NCBI GenBank assembly: GCA_022606425.2
Contig: JAHDVF020001557.1
Span: 1 to 64,000, forward strand
Source of the DNA: Lepidostoma basale
Lineage: Eukaryota; Arthropoda; Insecta; Trichoptera; Lepidostomatidae
Direction of reading: 5' to 3'
Length of the DNA stretch: 64,000 nucleotides
Positions 8,841 to 19,429 of this stretch are shown in pieces (position 1 is the stretch's first letter; every line of letters starts with the position of its first letter). A program made the position numbers and the translations under genes. Under the pieces are notes generated by a model. It saw only the letters and a list, made by a program, of their open reading frames with translations. It was not told the origin of the DNA and made no database searches.

Positions 8841-9182
8841 GTTTTGTAAACTTGCTATAGCTAATGTAGTTTACGTTGCAATAACTATAGTTTATGTTAT
8901 TGCCTTGGCGAAATTTAATTCCAAGTGAGAATATTTGGTGTTAATTTAATACATATGTGGAACAATACAAATATAATATATGGGCTAGTAGTGTAATATT
9001 GAAAAAAATATTGTGGAATCGCATTAGCAGATATGTAGGTTAAAAAAAACATGAAAATTAAAAAAGTCGTAATAAACTTATTGAACGCTAAGGCATTAAT
9101 ACTGTGGAATTCCATGGTTATGTACATAGGAAATTGAAAATAACTTTGTTTAATTCACTATTTATTTAAAAATATTTTAAAA

Positions 9183-9229
9183 AACACGACATGTTTCGGA
9201 GGATACGAGTACATCCATCTTCAGGTGTA
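9183..9229 (-). ncRNA. Hammerhead-like ribozyme motif, most complete copy
   Basis: On the minus strand: helix I ACAC (9228-9225), core CTGAAGA (9224-9218, equal to CUGANGA), one extra U, a helix II of GGA(U)G with C(C)UCC, GAA (9197-9195), stem III ACATGT (9194-9189), C17 (9188) and helix I GTGT (9187-9184). Helix I forms four Watson-Crick pairs. It lies about 190 bp downstream, on the same strand, of a Penelope-type GIY-YIG remnant, where such ribozymes are expected. Confidence 0.6.
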
Positions 9230-9417
9230 AAAAAAAAAAAAAACTAAACAAAGAAAGACTAATATATATATTTTTTAAAACGCATTTAAAATTCGATACA
9301 ATAATTCGTATTTAAAAAATTAACCTGTAAAATATTAAAACATGTAAATTATAAAAAACATATATTTGAAAAGACATAATTTATATAGAAATTAACAAAT
9401 GATTAAATTGATTTTGA

Positions 9418-9712
9418 TTAGGAATGGAAGCTTGGGAGATTAAATGTAGACAAAGTATTTAAGGAGAAAGAAGTAAAAGTAGGAATCTGATTATTAATTA
9501 TGTTTTCACCTAATTTCACCGACTTGAGGATTTCAACATTTTCAACATTGTTTAATTTATTGCTTGTTAACTGTGTATAGAAAATTTGTGTCATTTTTAT
9601 CGAAACTATGGTCAAATTCAATACAATGGTTAACCATCTCAGAAAAAATAACATGTTTAGTAAAAGCTTGTTTGTGTTCGTTGATACGTGTTTTAAGTCG
9701 TAATACACCAGG
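9418..9712 (-). pseudogene. Penelope-like element, GIY-YIG endonuclease C-terminus
   Basis: Minus-strand reading from 9717 gives GVLRLKTRINEHKQAF, then SEMVNHCIEFDHSFD and LYTVNKQ before a stop. R-L-K-x-R-x-x-E-H-K and NHC-x-x-x-DH are hallmarks of the C-terminal half of the GIY-YIG domain of Penelope-like elements. A second frame carries on (NVEILKSVKLGENIINNQIP), so there is at least one frameshift. The RT domain is absent. The hammerhead-like motif at 9183-9229 lies just downstream, consistent with a Penelope-like 3' end. A shorter remnant of the same region is at about 25875-25950. Confidence 0.65.
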
Positions 9713-9744
9713 AGAGTTTAAATATATATATTTTTATCAATATT

Positions 9745-10235
9745 AATGTATGGAAGCGAAGCATGGAACTGGCAGAAGAAGGATGAGAGTAGAATAAATG
9801 CGGTAGAGATGAGGTCCCTAAGACGTATGTGTGGTAGAACGATATACGACAGAATCTCAAATGCTGATATAAGAAAGGAATGTAGAGCGGAAGAAGGTAT
9901 TATGAACAAAATTATGAAAGGATCGCTGCGTTGGTTCGGACATATGGAACGCATGGATGGAGAAAGAATGGTTAAGAAAGTATACGTTAATGATGTAAAT
10001 GGGGTACGAAGTCGAGGCAGACCGAGGAAAACACGGCATGACCAAATTAATCAAATTTTAAAGGTTGGTCATGTTAGAAGTCGGAGGAATCGACGTGCGT
10101 GTATGACTCGTTGTATGAATGTGGAGAAAGCTAGAGAGGTTTGCCAGGATAGAGTAGTGTGGCGGTCCATTCTCTCTGCCTACCCCTGCGGGGAAACGGC
10201 GTGATGGTTTGTTGTTGTTGTTGTTATCAATATTA
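9745..10235 (+). pseudogene. RTE-A LINE 3' end, (GTT)n-tail subfamily
   Basis: The frame is open from before 9746 to the TGA at 10202-10204. It encodes MYGSEAWNWQKKDESRINAV, RRMCGRTIYDRISNADIRKE, GSLRWFGHMERMDGERM, RSRGRPRKT, RNRRACMTRCMNV and ends SAYPCGETA. These are the last 152 residues of an RTE-type protein; the polymerase core is missing. The stop is followed at once by TGGTTTGTTGTTGTTGTTGT. Fairly recent copy, 5' truncated. Confidence 0.85.
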
Positions 10236-10870
10236 ATGTTGAAAGTCGTAATTTCTTTTTAGAAATTTGCTGTTAAAAAGAAAATAAAAAGAGCATAAAA
10301 TATTTTTTTTATATATAAATGTTTGTTTTATTATTTGTAAATGATCTTTTAGTTTCGACCGGTTTCTGCTACTCGGTATCATCTTCTACTGAAACGTGAA
10401 ATGAAACTAAACGTTTATTAGAAATTATTTCGTCATAATTAAGTATTTTTTATTATTAACATAATATCTCTAAATCGAAATATGAATAACAAACATTAAA
10501 ATTATTTATTTCAAAAATCGTTTTTTATTTGAATTATTCTGATTTTTAAAAGTATGCTGTATTAATAAAAATAATAACGAAGTTAAACTATATTCTTAGA
10601 AACTAACAAATTGGAAGGCATCATAAATTTCTCCATTCAAGCAGAGTCATAATTTTATCAGTATTAAAAATCCAAGGACAATTTCATTATTACCTCATTT
10701 TATCTAAAGTATTACTCATTTTGTTTCAAGCCATAATTTAAAAAAAAAATGCTTGGTATTATTAATATTGTCAGTATACGAGTATGTATTAATAATATCT
10801 TATACGTAATAATAATAACGGGCTTTAAACTTATAAGTATAGCCACATTTTTAAATATATACATATTTAA
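10236..10870. other. AT-rich stretch with Penelope-like scrap
   Basis: No gene is seen. Around 10350-10410 the minus strand reads GAAGATGATACC ... GAAACCGGTCGAAAC, a decayed GAAACCGGTC-type hammerhead-like motif. The remainder is AT-rich. Confidence 0.45.
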
Positions 10871-10874
10871 TTGT

Positions 10875-11365
10875 GTACCCTTATGTACGGAAGCGAAGCA
10901 TGGAACTGGCAAAAGAAGGATGAAAGTAGAAAAATTGCAGTAGAAATGAGATCTCTTAGACGAATGTGTCTATACTTGGTGTATGATAGAGTGTAGAATG
11001 AAAATATAAGAAGTGAACGCGGTGCGAATGATGGTGTTATGAACAAAATAATGAAAGGATCATTAAGATGGTTTGGACATCTGGAAAGAATGAACGAAGA
11101 AAGAATGTTTAAAATATTATATGTTAACGATATAAATGGAACCAGAAATAGAGGAAGACCGAGGAAAACGTGGCACGATCAAATATATCAAATATTGAAT
11201 GTCGGCCATGTGAGGAGTCGAAGAAATCGACGCGCGTGCATGACACGATGTATGAATGTTGAGGAAGCGAGAGAAATATGTCAGGAAAGAAAAGTATGGC
11301 AGTCAATTATTTCTGCCTACCCCTTCGGAGTCACGGCGTGATGGTTAGTTAGTAAGTTAGTTTTT
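10875..11365 (+). pseudogene. RTE-A LINE 3' end, (GTTA)n-tail subfamily
   Basis: Starts CCCTTATGTACGGAAGCGAA and ends in TGATGGTTAGTTAGTAAG. The last ~100 codons are open (GSLRWFGHLERMNEERM ... RNRGRPRKTWHDQ ... RNRRACMTRCMNVEEAREIC ... SAYPFGVTA). A stop and shift near 10980-11000 break the earlier part. Confidence 0.85.
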
Positions 11366-11584
11366 AATTGTGTATAACAAGTTCAAAGGGCTCAAATTGT
11401 TTTTATTAAATGTAACATGTATTGCTTTTCAATTCCACTAAAATATTATTAAAGGTGGAGCAAACATACGTTTTCGTTCTTATGGAATATTTCTTGAAGT
11501 ACTAGTTTATATAATAATCGAAATTAAACAAGTGAGTCAAGTGTTCACTTTTCTAAAATATGTATTTTTATAAAATGTTTCCTG

Positions 11585-11965
11585 TAACATTGTCCAAACA
11601 AAGTGCCGAGAAACTACGAGTGACCCAAAGAGCCATGTTAGGAATAAGCCTAAGAGACAGAATCAGAAACGATACGGTGAGAGAAAAAACAAAGGTCACT
11701 GTCATCATCCACCGGGTGGCGACTCTAAAATGGCAATGGGCAGGTCACGTAGCCAGATGAAAAAGAAGACTGCTTACTTTAAGACCGTGGACGGCAAAGA
11801 GAAGTGCAGGGCGACCGCAACTATGGTGGAAGGATGATCTGAACAGACACGTCGGAATAACCTGGATGCAGTCTGCACAAGATATAGTGACATGGAAGCG
11901 AATGGAGGAGGCCTTTGTCCAGGAGTGAACGGGAATAGGCCGAGGAAGAAGAAGAACAAGAATAT
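11585..11965 (+). pseudogene. RTE-C LINE 3' end
   Basis: Encodes in broken frames TLSKQSAEKLRVTQRAMLG, LRDRIRNDTVREKTKV, IIHRVATLKWQWAGHVAR, then a small deletion, then WTAKRSAGRPQ, HVGITWMQSAQD and EEAFVQE. It ends GAGGAAGAAGAAGAAC. This is the C-terminal tail of an RTE-type LINE protein. Relatives at 19430-19915, 46380-46550, 49345-49720 (minus) and 56830-57200 (minus). Confidence 0.8.
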
Positions 11966-11999
11966 GTTGACAAAATATTAATTATAATTCGTTAACTAT

Positions 12000-12378
12000 C
12001 TTGGATGCGTTCGAGATGTGGATATACCGCAGAATGCTGCGTATACCGTGACCAATAGGTTCAGTAATGCAGACGTACTACAGAGCCAGAGCCAATAGAG
12101 AACTGTTGTCGAGTGTGAAAGTTAGAAAGGTCTCATATTTAGGTCATGTGCTAAGGGGAGAAAAATACCACCTCCTTCGACAGATATTAATGGGTAAAGT
12201 AGAGGGACGCCGGGGAGTTGGTAGAAGGCACTTGTCTTGGCTGCGGAATATAAAAGAATGGTCAGGAATGACCAGAGTTCAGAACCTGTTCCAAGTGGTG
12301 CAGGACAGATATTCCTTTGCTGTGGTGATCGCCAACATTTGGGGGACCTGACACGACACCGGAAAAAGAAGAAGAACT
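12000..12378 (+). pseudogene. RTE-B LINE 3' end
   Basis: Reads AFEMWIYRRMLRIP, frameshift, then SSVKVRKVSYLGHVLRGEKY, HLLRQILMGKVEGRRGVG, SWLRNIKEWSGMTRVQNLFQ and VVIANIWGT, with the stop in GGGACCTGACACGACACCGG, followed by a GAAGAAGAA tail. Typical RTE-type C-terminus, 5' truncated. Confidence 0.8.
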
Positions 12379-12472
12379 ATCTTGGTTATTACAAAGAAAT
12401 CAATAAACAAGTTCGTTGTAAATAAAGTAAATATCTCAATTAAGAAGCGAGCTGCCAAAACTAGTCGGAATA

Positions 12473-12876
12473 AAGGTCCATTTACACTGGACAGTTATCA
12501 GCCAATACCGACACGTCACGATAAAAAAAACATTGAATTTCACCGACTTGTAATCTCAAATTCTATTCAAATCGCCGTCGGGGGTTGCCGAAGAAAGCAC
12601 CTATCTACATAAAATTGACACTCAATAAAAATGATCAATATTTTCAGGATGTGTTTCCTACAGTATATAATTCTTTTTTACAGAATACCGTTTTTACTAC
12701 CATTTAAATTAGCCGTGGTGAAGGCGATTATCTCGGAATTTAAATATTATATGAACGGAATCGGCATTAATTAAAAGTAACAAGATACCATCAAAACAAA
12801 CAAAACGATTATTTGCTCAACGCAAACGCGTGACGTGTCGGTATCGGCTGATGACTGTCCAGTGTAAATGGACCTT
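12473..12876. mobile_element. 404-bp MITE with 48-bp TIRs and TA duplication
   Basis: The left end AAGGTCCATTTACACTGGAC and the reverse complement of the right end agree over about 48 bp with two differences, continuing through GTTATCAGCC and CCGACACGTCACG. TA flanks both sides (12471-12472 and 12877-12878), fitting a Tc1/mariner-type non-autonomous element. The interior is AT-rich without a transposase. Small ORFs inside are not credible. Confidence 0.85.
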
Positions 12877-12879
12877 TAG

Positions 12880-14300
12880 AAGAACAAATGGAAATACTAT
12901 AATTAAATTGTAAATGGAATTTATAAAACATTGTTAATTTTTATTCATGAAAATATTTTACACAAAATGTTTCTAAGATGGTGTAAATATAACTTTTAAG
13001 TAACAGTAACTTAAAAAAATAACAAATTATAATCACACTTGAGAATGGAAGTCACCTCATTAAAAATGTGGTAATTAACAGTGTTAAATTAATTCTACTA
13101 CTTAATAAATAAACAAAGAAATTCCTCAGTGTTTTATTCCTAAACCTTTAATAATAACGTATGTATTGACGTATAATTTAAAAAAAAGTTTTTTTTAAAT
13201 CAAAAATTTTCCAATGTTTGTAATTTTTTTTTAAAATCAAATGAAGAGATAATTAAGAAAGAGTATTTATATATGATTTTTTAAATGAAATCGTCATTTT
13301 ATGAAGTTTACATAACACGTTTAATTTGATAATACTTTAGCAGGGCAAAACATATCATTCCCATAAAATATAATAAAACTTCTAAAAACCATAATTTGGA
13401 TGTGGAATTTTACATCATTGTTCAAAAAACAACAAATATATATTACAATAATAAATATTCAAATTAATAAATATTTAAAATAAAATAAACTTATTTATTG
13501 TTTCCCAAACAATTATGTAAAACTCCATATTAAATAATTAATACGAATGAAAACTTCAGTTTTCTAGAAGTTTTATTATATTATATTATATGGGAATGAC
13601 ATGTTTCGCCCTTCAAGCATTATCAAACATTTGATAATGCCTTAGAAGGGCGAAACATGTCATTCTCATAAAATATAATAAACCTTCTAGAAAACCGACG
13701 TTTTCATTCGTATTTCAAGCCAACTAGTTTCAATTGTATTATTTTAAAAATGTTTTTATTATATTATAATATATAGCGATGGTTTAATAAATAAATAAAT
13801 GTTTAGAAGACGATAGTTCACTGTTGTATATAATTTACTAAAAACTTTTTTAATTAAAATTTATAGTGGCAAAAATAAATAAAACAGTTAATGTAATAAA
13901 ATTAGGTAATCCTACACTTTCACAAATACACTTTAGATTTATTTTCACTTATAATACTCGTATATATACCTCTGAACCCTATTGCGTAAAACTGTTTTTC
14001 ATATGATTTTGCTGGGAAAACAATCGAAATGAAACCCAAAAATTGTATTCTGCTTATAACATTTTTCGCTTACTCTAACGCGACGATTGGCAGACATATT
14101 GAACGCTTACCATAGTTATCTTATCGATCCGATAATATTTTAATCTATCGAGATAAAAATTGAGAAATACCAGCGTAATGAATGTGTGTTTTATTGAAAT
14201 CAAGATAAATGCATACGAATTATCTTGGGCTTTATTGTGGCAAAATTAAATAAATAACGTTTTGTTATAAATACACTACATAAGAGCGATATTCGAAGAC
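12880..14300. other. AT-rich region with Penelope-like beta copies
   Basis: No gene is recognised. A decayed beta motif lies near 13330-13365 (TTGATAATACTTTAGCAGGG) and a full inverted pair at 13595-13664. Flanks repeat the beta-family strings GTTTTCTAGAAGTTTTATTA and AATACGAATGAAAAC. The rest (12880-13320, 13700-14300) is plain AT-rich DNA. Confidence 0.55.
13627..13664 (+). ncRNA. Hammerhead-like ribozyme motif (beta, U3-A8 type)
   Basis: TTGATAA (13631-13637), one extra U, helix II GCCUU-AGA-AGGGC (13639-13651, five pairs including one G-U), GAA (13652-13654), ACATGT (13655-13660), C17 (13661). Helix I is short (two pairs). An inverted partner lies on the minus strand at 13595-13627 (TTGATAA-T-GCTTGAAGGGC-GAAACATGTC). 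Confidence 0.45.
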
Positions 14301-14329
14301 ACTTGATAAAGAATGTATTTTTCTTCTAT

Positions 14330-14850
14330 CTCTCTCTCTGGTTTCAATCCTGGGATTGGTTTGCAGCAATTTCCTCCATTCTTCTCTTCCATTTTTCCCT
14401 GTCTTGTACGGCTCTTTTGAAATGCCGAATGGATAGCGTTAACATTGTGGAAAATAGATGGATAGCGGTAACACAAGCCTCTGTCTAATGTTAACTCAAT
14501 TATGTGACCCAAACCATAATCGGTCAGTTTACTATTAAGCGTGCGATATTAAGAGCAGCGCACGTCCACCAACAGGTCCTCCAAGTACTCTCGGCGTGGG
14601 CGTCCCCTAGAGTTTGTTCCCTCGGTCATACCCTCCATTATGGCATGCAAGAGGCCTTCTTGTCTCATTACATGGTCCATCCATCTTGCACGCCTTTCGG
14701 ACAAGGTCCTGAGCAGGTGCCTTCCTCCTTTGATTATTTAGAGAACCTCCTCATTTGTAATGTGGTCTCTCCAGGAAATTCCTAATAGTCTTCTATAGAA
14801 CCACATTTCAAAATCCTCTAGTCTCCGTTTATCTCTTTCGGATTTGTGTT
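14330..14850 (-). pseudogene. RTE-D LINE 3' end with ~120-bp insertion
   Basis: On minus, the sequence matches RTE-D (4121-5030): TTTCAATCCTGGGATTGGTT at the 3' end, the GGTCCTCCAAGTACTC and GCGTGGGCGTCCCC blocks, then ACCTGCTCAGGACCTTGTCC in complement. Between about 14425 and 14550 it is interrupted by unrelated sequence (GGATAGCGTTAACATTG ...). Frames are broken. It ends near 14850, where Penelope-like gamma sequence begins. Confidence 0.75.
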
Positions 14851-14945
14851 GTGGATTCATATTTGAATAAATATGTCTACACTTCGCATTTTTACAACAC
14901 TTTTTACAGCAGATATGTTTCGGTTGTGACTAGTGGTGCAACGGA
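14850..14945 (-). mobile_element. Penelope-like gamma fragment
   Basis: Contains TTGTGTTGTGGATTCATATT, TACAACACTTTTTACA and ATATGTTTCGGTTGTGAC, matching the gamma unit at 44200-44295 and, inverted, 45800-45900. It holds the stem III side of the ribozyme-like motif only. Confidence 0.55.
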
Positions 14946-15067
14946 AGTGTCATGACGGAAGCAGAAACGGAAACAGATGTAAAAAGTAAATTTACGCCGA
15001 AACAGCAAAGGAAACGAATGTGGAAGCGGAAGTGTAAATACTATGAATAAAATAAGTTTTAAAAAAT

Positions 15068-15450
15068 TCAAATACAATGTTTAACTAACTAACTAGCTAA
15101 CTAACCATCACGCCGTCTCTCCGAAGGGGTAGGCAGTAAGAATGGACTGCCACACTTTTCTTTCCTGACATACTTCTCTCGCTTCCTCAACATTCATACA
15201 TCGTGTCATGCACGCGCGTCGATTTCTCTGACTCCTCATATGGCCGACATTCAATATTTGATTTATTTGATTGTGCCACGTTTTCCTCGGTCTACCTCTA
15301 TTACTGGTTCCATTTACATCGTTAACATATAATTTTTTTACCATTTTTTCTTCATTCATTCTTTCCATATGTCCAAACAATCTTAATGATCCATTCATTA
15401 TTTTGTTCATAACACCATCATTCGCACCGCATTCACTTATTATATACAAT
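15068..15450 (-). pseudogene. RTE-A LINE 3' end, (GTTA)n tail
   Basis: On minus the frame is open for 113 codons: ECGANDGVMNKIMNGSLRLF, NEEKMVKKLYVNDVNG, NRGRPRKTWHNQ, RNRRACMTRCMNVEEAREVC and SAYPFGETA-like end (here TAYPFGETA). The tail is AACTAACTAACTAGCTAACT on plus. It is embedded in gamma Penelope-like sequence (14850-14945 and 15480-15620). Confidence 0.85.
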
Positions 15451-15479
15451 TTTTAATTAAATTAATATTCAAAATTAGG

Positions 15480-15620
15480 TAGCAGAAGCAGAGGTCTGTT
15501 GTATTACTAGTCGTGACCCAACCTTTTTCGAGGTACATATTTGTTCATTGAAAAAAAATTGGATCACAACCGAAACATGTCTATGTAAAGTGTAATCAAG
15601 TGTTTTCAAAAGACAAGTGT
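15480..15620 (+). mobile_element. Penelope-like gamma inverted pair
   Basis: A left arm reading CGTGACCCAACCTTTTTCGA (15513 on) faces TTGAAAAAAAATTGGATCAC ... AACCGAAACATGTC (15548-15582). The right arm has the U3-A8 type core TTGAAAA, but helix II has lost pairs. Downstream strings (AAGTGTAATCAAGTGTTTTC) match the gamma unit at 45820. Confidence 0.5.
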
Positions 15621-15731
15621 AGTTATACGAGTATGTATATATATTTATTTTGGTTTTTATTTATTTATTTACATATTTATTCTTCATTTTGTGTTGGAAC
15701 ACATTACAAAGCATCTAATGTACGATAGTAA

Positions 15732-16306
15732 TGTGGGGATTATGTGGTGCGAGTTGAAAGACGGTGGAGGTTTCAGCGTTTATTGCGGATCACAAGTAAT
15801 TACACGTAACTGTATGATATACTCGTGATGGAGCGTGGCTGGATGTCGATGGCAGCGGGACGGAGTCCGGTGGTGAGTCGTAGAGGACGAGGGCTCGCTG
15901 GGCGGTATCGTCGAGTAGCTGGAGCGAGGAGTCGTCGGAGGTTTCTTGTACGTAGACTGGGTAGTGGAGACTCGTGTCTCTTCGAGATCGCGATACAGGC
16001 TGACGTTTAGAGTTGACTGACGTTTAGAGTGGACTGCCTTAGCTTCGTAGCTCGGCGTCCCTCGCGATATCCCTCGTGGCGTGGACTGACTGTTTTGGGT
16101 GCTCGGGAGTACTGCTTTTATATGCTTTGGTTTCGTCATCTGATGACCTGATCCGATGACCTGACCTAGTGACCAACTTGAAGAATTCAGGGCCCGCGAA
16201 TCATCAAATTTGATAAGTAGGTCTTGGGTCAGCGTTTTTGTGTTTATTCGTGTCATGTATTTCTTCATGAAATATGTTTATCTGGGTTATGCATTTAACC
16301 CCGACA
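15732..16306 (-). mobile_element. Solo LTR with GTAA target duplication
   Basis: Minus-strand LTR: it begins TGTCGGGGTTAAATGCATAA (rc at 16306) and ends CCCCACA (rc at 15732). The flanks are GTAA on both sides (15728-15731, 16307-16310), a perfect 4-bp duplication. It carries a TATA box (rc of TTTTATA, 16116-16122) and an AATAAA signal (rc, 15779-15784). Length 575 bp. The 162-codon open frame inside is not a gene, since it spans promoter and leader. The sister LTR at 43015-43616 is very similar. Confidence 0.92.
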
Positions 16307-16334
16307 GTAATAAGTAATAAAAATATATATTAAA

Positions 16335-16870
16335 AAATATATCTATTACTTCTTCAACATTCATAACATCGTGTCATACACTCACGTCGATTTCTCCGAC
16401 TCCTCACATGACTGATATTTAATATTTGATTGATTTGTTCTACGTTTTCTTCAGTCTTTCACTGTTTTTTTTTATTTCGTTTACGTCGTTTACATATACT
16501 TTCTTAAACATTCTTCGTGGCCGAGTGGTAAGTGCATTGACTGCCACCCCGAAGGTTCCGGGTTCGATTCCCGGCGAGGGCAGTGTGATTGTCACACTGT
16601 CATTGGTCTGGTGTTGAATTCGCGTGACAATAATATGGCGATAGATTAGCTACCTATTACATGTCACGAGAATCACTATAATACCCTTTACATCGATTTG
16701 GCTCATGCTGTCATGATGTAAAGAGCGATTCAACAAAATAATAATAATAAAAATATTAATAACATTCTATCCTCGTTTATTCTTTCCGCGTGTCCAAACC
16801 ATCTTGATTTTAATCGTAACACTTTCTTTCACACCGCATTCTTCTTAACCTGTATTTTTATTTGACACCC
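16335..16870 (-). pseudogene. RTE-A LINE fragment split by a SINE
   Basis: 16335-16512 (CTTCAACATTCATAACATCG ... ACATATACTTTCTTAAACAT) and 16761-16870 (CATTCTATCCTCGTTTATTC ... CAAACCATCTTGA) are consecutive pieces of one minus-strand RTE-A copy. Its line of homology is interrupted exactly by the SINE at 16513-16760. Frames are broken. Confidence 0.75.
16513..16760 (+). mobile_element. SINE-T copy with AACATT target duplication
   Basis: tRNA-derived head: A box TGGCCGAGTGG (from about 16519) and B box GGTTCGATTCC (from about 16560). The body continues GTGTGATTGTCACACTGTC, AATATGGCGATAGATTAGCT and ATGTCACGAGAATCA. The 3' end is the ATGTAAAGAGCGATTCAACA-(AATA)n type. It is flanked by AACATT at 16507-16512 and 16761-16766. 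Dead as a tRNA gene: the body cannot form a normal cloverleaf 3' half. Confidence 0.85.
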
Positions 16871-16900
16871 TATCATGTACAGATTTACCACACATTATAT

Positions 16901-18146
16901 ACGTATAGTAAATATTTATATACATATATAATATAAAGCTAATGTATAGGTACCTAAATGTGTTTGAACCATAGAATCCATACTCTAATTTGTTTTACCC
17001 AACATGACGTAATGTTACTCTACTGAAGATAAAAATGAAACCTAAAATATCTCAATTTAAAAAAAGCTTACCTTTCAGGATACCTAAATAGAATACTAAA
17101 TAAAGAACTCGACATTTAAATTTTGAAAAAGAACAAAGACCTACAAGTTCTGAACGTGGAGTCGAATTTTAAATTCTCTGTTTGAATTTTAAATAAGGAA
17201 CGAGACACAAAAGCCATCAGTGTGGCCAGCTACCGTAAACTAAAATAAGAAGAAGTTTTCACATATAAAACCGCAGTCAAGCAGTGTGGCAAACTGTAAA
17301 ATATACACGCCAGGCAATTTTTCCGCGACATAAAACATTGACTATGGAAAATATTAGTTTTTGAATTTAGGGTAATCTGGATACATATTTATTGTTTCTT
17401 GAATAATCAATACTAATGAAAACATCAAACTTGATGAATCCTGCTCTAAATACAACATGATCATATCCATTCCAAAAACAAAGTGTATGACATTCTCAAG
17501 AAATCAACTAAGATGCGAAATCTTCGTACGCCAAGAATAAAATGAACAGTTAGACCAATTTAGACATCTCGGAAGTAAGGTCACAGGTAGATAAGGCTGC
17601 AGCGGTTGCAGGCTGCCTGAAAGATGTCATATGGAGAAACAAGGACATGAGGACTGACAGCAAGGTACGCATTTATAAGACCTGTGTGCGACCAATCCTC
17701 ACATATGGCATTGAATCGAGGGCAGACACTGTCAAGACAAAGAGCATGCTCAGGACAACCGAAATGAAAACACTCCGCGCTATAGCTAGCAAAACCCTAC
17801 GTGGTCGAGTTAGGAATACAGCAATCCGAGAAATCTGCGAGGTCGAAGATGTGGTCAGATGGGGACGTCAAAGAAGGCGATACTGGCATCAACATGTAGA
17901 AAGAATGAGCTCAAATAAAATACCACACATAGCTCTCCATGGAACGCCAAACGGACAACGTCGACCAGGAAGACCCCCGAAACGGTGGAGAGAAAGCTGG
18001 AGTTCAGCGTCTCAAGAGGAACCTCCTGAAATAACAGACTAATGAGTCTACCAAAAGTGAAGAAGAAGAAAACATCTGTTTTCTAAAGTTCTATTATAAT
18101 TTATAAACGTATAGTAAATATTTATATACATATATAATATAAAGCA
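16901..18146. repeat. 38-bp direct duplication 1.2 kb apart
   Basis: CGTATAGTAAATATTTATAT followed by ACATATATAATATAAAGC occurs at about 16903-16940 and again at about 18107-18144, identical. Between them is beta-type Penelope-like flank and the RTE-E copy. It may be a duplicated target or part of a repeated unit. Confidence 0.6.
17425..18060 (+). pseudogene. RTE-E LINE 3' end
   Basis: The early part (MIISIPKTKCMTFSRNQLRC, then QFRHLGSKVTG) is frameshifted. From 17647 an open frame of 131 codons reads VRIYKTCVRPILTYGIESRA, TTEMKTLRAIASKTLRGRVR, EICEVEDVVRWGRQRRRYW, HVERMSSNK, RPGRPPKRWRESWSSASQEE. It ends at the TAA before a GAAGAAGAAG tail. This is the C-terminal region of an RTE-type LINE; the catalytic core is missing. 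Confidence 0.8.
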
Positions 18147-18199
18147 AATAAGTGTATCCAGATTATAAAATTGATAAGAATGAAAACGTCTGTTTTCAA

Positions 18200-18312
18200 G
18201 ATTTTTTTATTGAATTTATTGGAATGGCATGTTTCGCCTTTCAAAGGCATTATGAAATGCACGTGAAAAATGTCATTCAAATAAATTTAGTTAAAAATTC
18301 TAGAAAACAGAC
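18200..18312 (-). mobile_element. Penelope-like beta pair, decayed
   Basis: Minus strand has TTCATAA-T-GCCTTTGAAAGGC-GAAACATGCC (about 18222-18255) with helix II intact (GCCUUU/AAAGGC). The plus arm has lost its core. Flanks TTTTCAAGATTTTTTTATTG and ATTCTAGAAAACAGACGTTT are typical of the beta family. Confidence 0.45.
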
Positions 18313-18314
18313 GT

Positions 18315-18990
18315 TTTCGTTATTCTTCTTCTTCTTCTTCTTCTGCTTTATTAAGGACTGTGTCCTGTTATTTCTCGAAACCTGTTCTTGGGATGCAGAT
18401 GTCCAACTGTCTCGCCATCTTTTAGGTGGTCTTCCTGCAGGTCGATTTCCTGTTGGTACTTTATTTTCGGCTATATTTATCACTCTTTCAGAACATGCTC
18501 TTTCCACATGATCTCTCCAGTAGCGTCTTCTCAATCTTCCCCATCGCACGACATCTTCTACATTGCAGATATTTCTTTTTTCAAAATTTCTTATTCTGTC
18601 TCGGAGTGTCGTTCCCGCAACTGATCGGAGAGTCTTCATTTCTGTGGTTCTTATGAGACAATTTGTTCCGATGGTGTCAGCTCTCGATTCTATTCCAAAT
18701 GTCATTATAGGACGTACGCATGTCATGTAGATTCGAATTTTGCTCTCCTTCAGCATATTTTTATTTTTCCAAATAGCATTCGTCAAGCAGCCAGCCACAA
18801 CGGCGGCCCTGTTTGTTAGTTCACTTACTTCTCCGTAGAGGTCACTGCTGCTTGATACATCAACACCTAAGTACTTGAAATGCATCACTTGTTCTATTAT
18901 TTTATTATCTAATGCAAGCTTGCATCGTACTATGCTCTTTGTCTTGTCTATGGAGATTTTCATGTTGAATTGATTGGTAATAAATCAAAT
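18315..18990 (-). pseudogene. RTE-E LINE 3' end, long copy
   Basis: An uninterrupted minus-strand frame (about 18963-18330) encodes MKISIDKTKSIVRCKLALDN, EQVMHFKYLGVDVSS, NRAAVVAGCLTNAIW, IRIYMTCVRPIMTFGIESRA, TTEMKTLRSVAGTTLRDRIR, VEDVVRWGRLRRRYWRDHVE, RPAGRPPKRWRDSWTSASQE. It runs into an A/G-rich tail (plus: TTCTTCTTCTTC at 18320). Only the region C-terminal to the RT catalytic box remains. Confidence 0.82.
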
Positions 18991-19425
18991 GTTCTAATTG
19001 AATGCCAGCGTATTTTTAAATCATCAATTTCAAATCTATTAACAAAAAACATTTTTAAAACGCCTGCTTTTGTTACAGATTTTCCCACACTGTAAAAGTA
19101 TTGAGATTTGTTGTGTGTACCTTTTCAATCAAAACACAAAGAAACACGTCTCTTTGAATATTTTTTCCCTCGAAGAATGCACCCTCCATTTTGTAAATAC
19201 TTCCATTGTACTGGGGTATTCGAACTTCTTGGAAAAATAATAACAAAAAAAGGAATAGATAAATATGAAGACAGAAGACGTAAAAGAGTTTACTCGAAAG
19301 CGAGTGAGATTTCCTTATTCCAAATATTTCAATACTTTCGAATGTTTGGTTAAATTTGAATATTATACACGTTCTAACTGACTTATGTACATATATCTAT
19401 TCTATAATAATTTCATGAGTTACAC
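18991..19425. other. No recognised feature
   Basis: AT-rich. Short open frames (for example 19108-19353) show no domain, codon bias or splice support. I see nothing here beyond generic intergenic sequence. Confidence 0.5.
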
Positions 19426-19429
19426 CCTT

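Noticed and set aside
15780..16268. 162-codon minus-strand open frame
   Set aside because: It spans the promoter and leader of a solo LTR with clear ends and target duplication; no domain.
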